DNA of 64,000 nt. Origin: Kudoa neothunni (lineage: Eukaryota > Cnidaria). The stretch spans positions 15,810,001-15,874,000 of the forward strand of contig OZ199838.1 of NCBI GenBank assembly GCA_964304625.1. The letters are read 5' to 3'. A program made the position numbers and the translations under genes. The notes under the pieces are model-generated. The model was not told where the DNA came from. It made no database searches and was given only the letters and a program-made list of their open reading frames with translations. Below are positions 60,044-64,000 of this stretch, piece by piece. The number at the start of each line of letters is the position of its first letter. Within the stretch, counting starts at the first letter, position 1.

Positions 60044-60609
60044 CTTTTATTTTATTATGAACATTCGCGAAGGAATCGGCGAAAAAAAACGATGCGCAGA
60101 ATGGTGTTTTTTAGGTGCCACATCCTACATTATTAACCCCGTCTCCTCTACCATTACCAATTCACCCCAGAGTTTCTCCTAAGCCAATTTAAAAAAAATT
60201 GTGATAAATTTATTCGTAAAACATTTTATGATTTGACACATTACAAATCCTCACAAAACATTATACGGCATACGGCATAAGTCGTGAGTCACCAATTCTT
60301 CAGTAACGCACAAAAATAATAAATGTAACTACGATGTAGTTTATTTTAATTTCTAACTTTATTTTTTTAATATAATGAGTTAAGCGAGAATTCATTTTAA
60401 ACAATAAACATTTTTTTGACTAATAATTAAATAAAAATTATGCTGGGGTGAATTTCACTCCAAAACCCTTCGAGGGTTAAAATCGATTATTTAGAGCATT
60501 GTTAGGCGCCATTCACAAACATTAATCCTTTCTTTTCCAAATAGGTTTAGCAATCTTGAGAAACTCCTTTCAACATCAATGGAGGAAACTGATAGATTCA
60601 ATAAATAAG

Positions 60610-61007
60610 CCGTGGACAGATAGCACATCGGTGTGACACTCGGACTCAGAACCTTGAGGTAATAGGTTCGAATCCGCCGGTGGTCAGACTACTGCTCCCG
60701 TGTCGGTGGGTGTCTATCCCATATTTGGGAGCTGTGGTTAAAGTGTACGCTCGCTATGGAGTGGGATGCATTGGCAGCCAGATTTGCGTGAAGTGGGGTG
60801 AGCTAGAATAGGAGTTTGAATCTCCGGAACCCATCAAAAGGCAAAGTAATTTGCAGTTCCCACAGAGCCAACGTCCTTAAAGGGATATGGTTTGGGGTGG
60901 TGGTCGCCCTGAGACGAGAATGTTTAGTGGGTTAAAGTCCTGCACTACCACACAAAAAGATAAGCGACGGGGTTTCATGTTACGTCCTGCGGTGCCTAAA
61001 GCGTTAA
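60610..61007 (+). mobile_element. tRNA-derived SINE, 5' part
   Basis: About 400 bp of near-balanced base composition in a very AT-rich region. The head resembles a tRNA. An A-box-like TAGCACATCGG at about 60620 is followed 45 bp later by a perfect B box, GGTTCGAATCC. A non-tRNA body follows. The young piggyBac has inserted at TTAA at its 3' side, and SINE-like sequence seems to resume after 63414. No intact tRNA cloverleaf could be drawn, so a functional tRNA gene is unlikely. Confidence 0.6.
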
Positions 61008-61021
61008 CCCTTTCACGCCGA

Positions 61022-61041
61022 ATGTTGCCATATGGCAACAT
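61022..61041. repeat. 20-bp palindrome, subterminal
   Basis: ATGTTGCCATATGGCAACAT is a perfect palindrome. It recurs at 63262-63281 and, shortened to 18 bp, at 61360-61377. Being at both ends and self-complementary, it is a candidate transposase-binding site. The third copy overlaps the first in-frame ATG of the transposase frame. Confidence 0.9.
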
Positions 61042-61414
61042 CGGATTGTTTTTATAATTCCTCAATGAGTATTATGTTTGACAACTGAAAAATTTCAAAA
61101 AAAGTTAAATTAGTCTTTATTCTTTTATCGAATACTAAATTAAATAATTATTAAAATTTCTTAGTTAGTAAAAATACGTCATAAATTGAAATTTTTCAAA
61201 CAATAAAAAGGTCATTTTATGGTACTAAATTTACACCCTAATTATTATTTTAACTGTATTTAAAAAATATATATTATAAAATAATACATTATTCCTACAA
61301 AAATTTGTATAGATCATATAATCTTAAAGAACTCGAGTTTGGAGTAGTAGCTTAATGCTTGTTGCCATATGGCAACATTCGGCGCACATGCCGTTCTTCA
61401 GGATCAACATTGTG

Positions 61415-63057
61415 ATGGATGCAGATTTAGTGAAAAAGATAAATGTTGATGGTAAAATTGTTGAGGAATTAATATTACTCCCGGATGCTGATAAATCTGA
61501 CTCCGAGAATATATCTGATGATGAAGGCAACAACCTACAATGTGATTCGCTTTCAGATGCCAGCTCTGATAAAGAAGAACACAATAGTGATCAGCCTATT
61601 TACGTAAAAATCGCATCACATATAATCGAAGAAAGTTTATTAACAAGCGCGGAATTTAAAATGGAACCAATTTTGGATCCTTATTTATATTTCAACAGAT
61701 TCTTTACAGATGAATTGTTCGAGCTCATATGCAATGAAACTAATAATTATGTCACAGAAAACAATTCAAATTTTAGAACCACAACAAACGAAATAAAATT
61801 ATATGTTGGGATGCTTATACGTGTGTCAATAATCAAATTACTTCGGATAAGAAACTATCGGTGTAGTGAACTCAATTGTAGTTCAATATCAGAAAAAATG
61901 CCCAGAGATCGTTTTTAGTCCATCCAAAGATATATACATTTTTGCGATAATAATAAACTAATGACTTCTAAAACCAGTAAAGACTACGGCCGTTTCTTTA
62001 AAGTGAGACCCTTGTTAAATATGATAAGGGAAGAATGTCTAAAAATTGAACCTGAATACAACCAGTGTGTCGATGAGCAGATGATTCCATTTAAAGGTAA
62101 GTCTGGCCTCAAGAGATACTTGCCTTCGAAACCTACAAAATGGGGCTTCAAGGTTTTCACTAGAAATAGCTCTGTTGGTATAGTGCACGACTTTTTTTTG
62201 AAGATGGGAATTTTAAATACGATGGTAAAAGTTCTGGTTTTCGCTCCTCTGACATCGTATTAAAATTAGCAGGATCCATGAAGAACGGAAGCAAGCATCA
62301 TTTTTATTACGATAATTATTTTTCCACATTATCATTACACTCAATTCTGCTGAAGATGGGCCATCATTCGACCGGTACAATAAGATTGAATCGTCTTAGA
62401 AATTGTCTAATTGGTGATGATAAGACGTTCAGGAAGTTAAAAAAAGGAAGTTATGAATATGCTTTACGTCTTGACGGTTGTCATATAACAAGCATCGTAC
62501 ATAGGTTAGATGGGTCAGCTGTTACAATGACATCAACGGCTCACTCTATTTTCCCCTTGAGCTCTATTGATAGATATGATCGAAAGGCAAAAAAGGTTAT
62601 AAAAATTGATTGCCCCAACATAATTAAAATGTATAACCAAAATATGGGCGGTGTAGACTTTTTCGATATGCTAATGGTTCTGTATAGACTTGACCTCAAG
62701 TCCAAAAAGTGGTACAAGAGAATCTTCTTGTGGGTGATAAACCAATGCATCCTTAACGGATGGCTCTCGTATAAACGTCAATGTTCTTTACATGAAATCC
62801 CAACAAAGACAAGCTTGTGTTTGTTAGATTTCAATGTTTCGGTAAGCGAACGATTGATGCATGAGAATCAAATGGTAAGTGTTGCGAGTAAAAGAGGGAG
62901 GCCATCCACATCAGGTATCACTACTACTATCTCGATGCATATGTCTAGTAGAATTTATAATCTAACAGAATCAAAAGTAAGTGCTATTGTGCGTTTTAAC
63001 GAAATTTCCCACTTCCCTTCATGTACATCCACGAAAGCTAGATGTAAATTGTGCTGA
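61415..63057 (+). pseudogene. piggyBac transposase, nearly intact
   Basis: The start is taken at 61415 (MDADLVKKINVDGKI); an upstream in-frame ATG at 61355 lies in the palindrome. An acidic N-terminal part comes first, then LFELICNETNNY. The catalytic Asp are in QCVDEQMIPFKGK, FYYDNYFSTLSLH and NMGGVDFFDML. The tail VASKRGRPS and TKARCKLC follows, with Cys just after. There are two lesions only: TAG at 61916-61918 (after MPRDRF) and a one-base shift in the 8-T run at about 62191-62198, after which the frame resumes GNFKYDGKSSGFRSSDIV. The shift sits in the same kind of homopolymer as the WARS1 shift. Confidence 0.92.
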
Positions 63058-63414
63058 ATGCACTCTAGAACTATGTACATGAAATGTAAAGTTCATCTAT
63101 GCTTAAATATCAACAGAAATTGTTATTTGAATTTCCACAAACAAAATTAGAAGTATTTTTTTGTTATTAAATGTGTCGAATGTGTGTAATTTTGAGTGCA
63201 AAGAGGTCTTCTTACCAACCACGATTGCACAGTATTGTTTTGGGGATTAAGGCGTCTCCGAATGTTGCCATATGGCAACATTTAATTAGGTATGGTTCCT
63301 AATTAAATATTTCCGAAATTTTTAAATTTGTTTTTATTATTAAAAATACGAATATTTTGCAGCTCTCAAAAAAATAAATTACTACAACGTGATTTTCAGG
63401 CATGAAAGGGTTAA

Positions 63415-64000
63415 TGGAAGAGGTCTGACCAACCAGAATTCCACAAACTAACACATTGCGCCTGGGGTTTTATCTTGTAATAAAAAAAAGGTAACATCAA
63501 TATATCTTGATAGTCTCGATAGAGTGAGAACAGCATTCCACACTTTATTTCAGGAATCAATATTTGAGGGTCGATTTGAATCTGTTATCATTTTACCTAG
63601 CATGTAACACTCGTTGTTAATTTCGATCTTCACTTTATCTTCCACCAAAGAATAAAGTAATCAACATTTAATTTGCCAATAGTGATTGGAGTGTATGGAT
63701 CAATACATTTCATCGGTTGAAACATTTAAATACCAAATTGTCTCAAGATTCAAATGGAACAAAGCCAATAATACCTTTATGATTTTTGATCAAATTATTT
63801 CCCATAATTACAGAATCATCCTTTATTGAATCAAAAATCCGTGATGTAAATTCTCGGTTGTTTCTATTAATTTTCAGAAATCATAAAACGCATTAAAAGT
63901 ATCAATTAAAAAAATTAATGATAAGTTAAACATATTTAGGCCATCAGATTGTATCTCCAAAAATTCGTTGTCCTTTGCAATATTTACAGACCGGTGGGTC
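63415..64000. other. Flank with possible SINE remainder and minus-strand coding-like pieces
   Basis: The first bases after TTAA may continue the SINE split by the piggyBac. On the minus strand, open pieces at the window edge (HRSVNIAKDNEFLEIQSDG) and near 63560-63660 (VEDKVKIEINNECYML) look coding, but no family or splice chain is recognised. Confidence 0.3.

Larger units (their letters stand above)
58389..60480. mobile_element. Composite piggyBac-ended element with long inverted arms
   Basis: TTAA at 58389-58392 and 60477-60480. The ends CCCTCTAAGG and CCCTCGAAGG are followed by GAGGTGAAATTCACC and GGAGTGAAATTCACC when read inward. Behind these, 58533-58709 and 59863-60043 are near-identical inverted arms of about 180 bp. 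No transposase is recognised. The centre contains minus-strand exon-like sequence. The right arm has roughly 270 extra bases next to the terminus. This looks like a non-autonomous element that has captured unrelated DNA. Confidence 0.65.
61004..63414 (+). mobile_element. Young piggyBac element
   Basis: TTAA at 61004-61007 and 63411-63414. Ends are CCCTTTCACGCC and CCCTTTCATGCC. Three copies of a 18-20 bp perfect palindrome lie in the non-coding ends (61022-61041, 61360-61377, 63262-63281). The transposase has only two lesions, so this is the youngest piggyBac in the window. The same subfamily as the outer nested element at 31229-36850. Confidence 0.92.

Noticed and set aside
60610-60690. Functional tRNA gene from the perfect B box
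   Set aside because: No consistent acceptor, D and anticodon stems could be drawn, and the sequence continues into a 300-bp body, as in a SINE.
1-64000. CRISPR arrays, operons, prokaryotic ribosome-binding sites
   Set aside because: All coding signals have spliceosomal introns and eukaryotic families; no spaced direct-repeat arrays are present.

Overview
The window is eukaryotic nuclear DNA, strongly AT-rich, with compact intron-rich host genes embedded in a dense layer of DNA transposons. I rebuilt six host loci by eye from GT-AG junctions and protein-family knowledge. They are a U2B''/U1A-type snRNP protein, an L-gulonolactone oxidase, katanin p80, cytosolic-type tryptophanyl-tRNA synthetase, an aldo-keto reductase, and a pair of CD39/ENTPD-like membrane proteins, one intact and one decayed. 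Most introns are about 40-70 nt, with a few long ones of 428, 1794 and 3595 nt. An animal-length gulonolactone oxidase plus katanin p80 points to a small invertebrate with compressed introns. I cannot name the species.

Layout. Bases 1-5260 hold SNRPB2 and GULO, head to tail on the minus strand and 123 bp apart. Bases 5261-7142 are a decayed piggyBac. Bases 7143-11490 are AT-rich with no gene seen. Bases 11495-18800 are a transposon graveyard of at least four Merlin (IS1016-type) remnants and two pieces of Helitron replicase/helicase. One Merlin transposase is interrupted by a 520-bp CATA-type microsatellite. Bases 19557-21150 hold a hAT-type MITE and a 750-bp TATCA/TATTA satellite. KATNB1 (23480-28392, plus) and WARS1 (29452-31082, minus) are convergent.

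Bases 31229-36850 are three piggyBac elements nested inside each other. Bases 38933-40755 are a decayed ENTPD-like copy, and 46254-51628 are its intact paralogue, whose large intron has taken in a piggyBac fragment. Between them sits a Tigger/pogo element (41979-43960). Downstream are a non-autonomous Helitron (51826-52915), a second Tigger (54278-56027), the aldo-keto reductase gene (56352-57435), a composite piggyBac-ended element with long inverted arms (58389-60480), a tRNA-derived SINE, and a young piggyBac (61004-63414) inserted into that SINE.

The host genes form no pathway cluster. The most interesting items are: (i) the ENTPD-like pair, whose apyrase signature motifs are replaced in both copies while nine exons of one copy still join in frame; (ii) a gulonolactone oxidase with Ala at the position of the flavin-linking His; (iii) two single-base frameshifts, both in 8-base T runs, in otherwise intact genes (WARS1 and the young piggyBac), which suggests homopolymer errors in the assembly; and (iv) perfect heat-shock-element trimers associated with Merlin elements.
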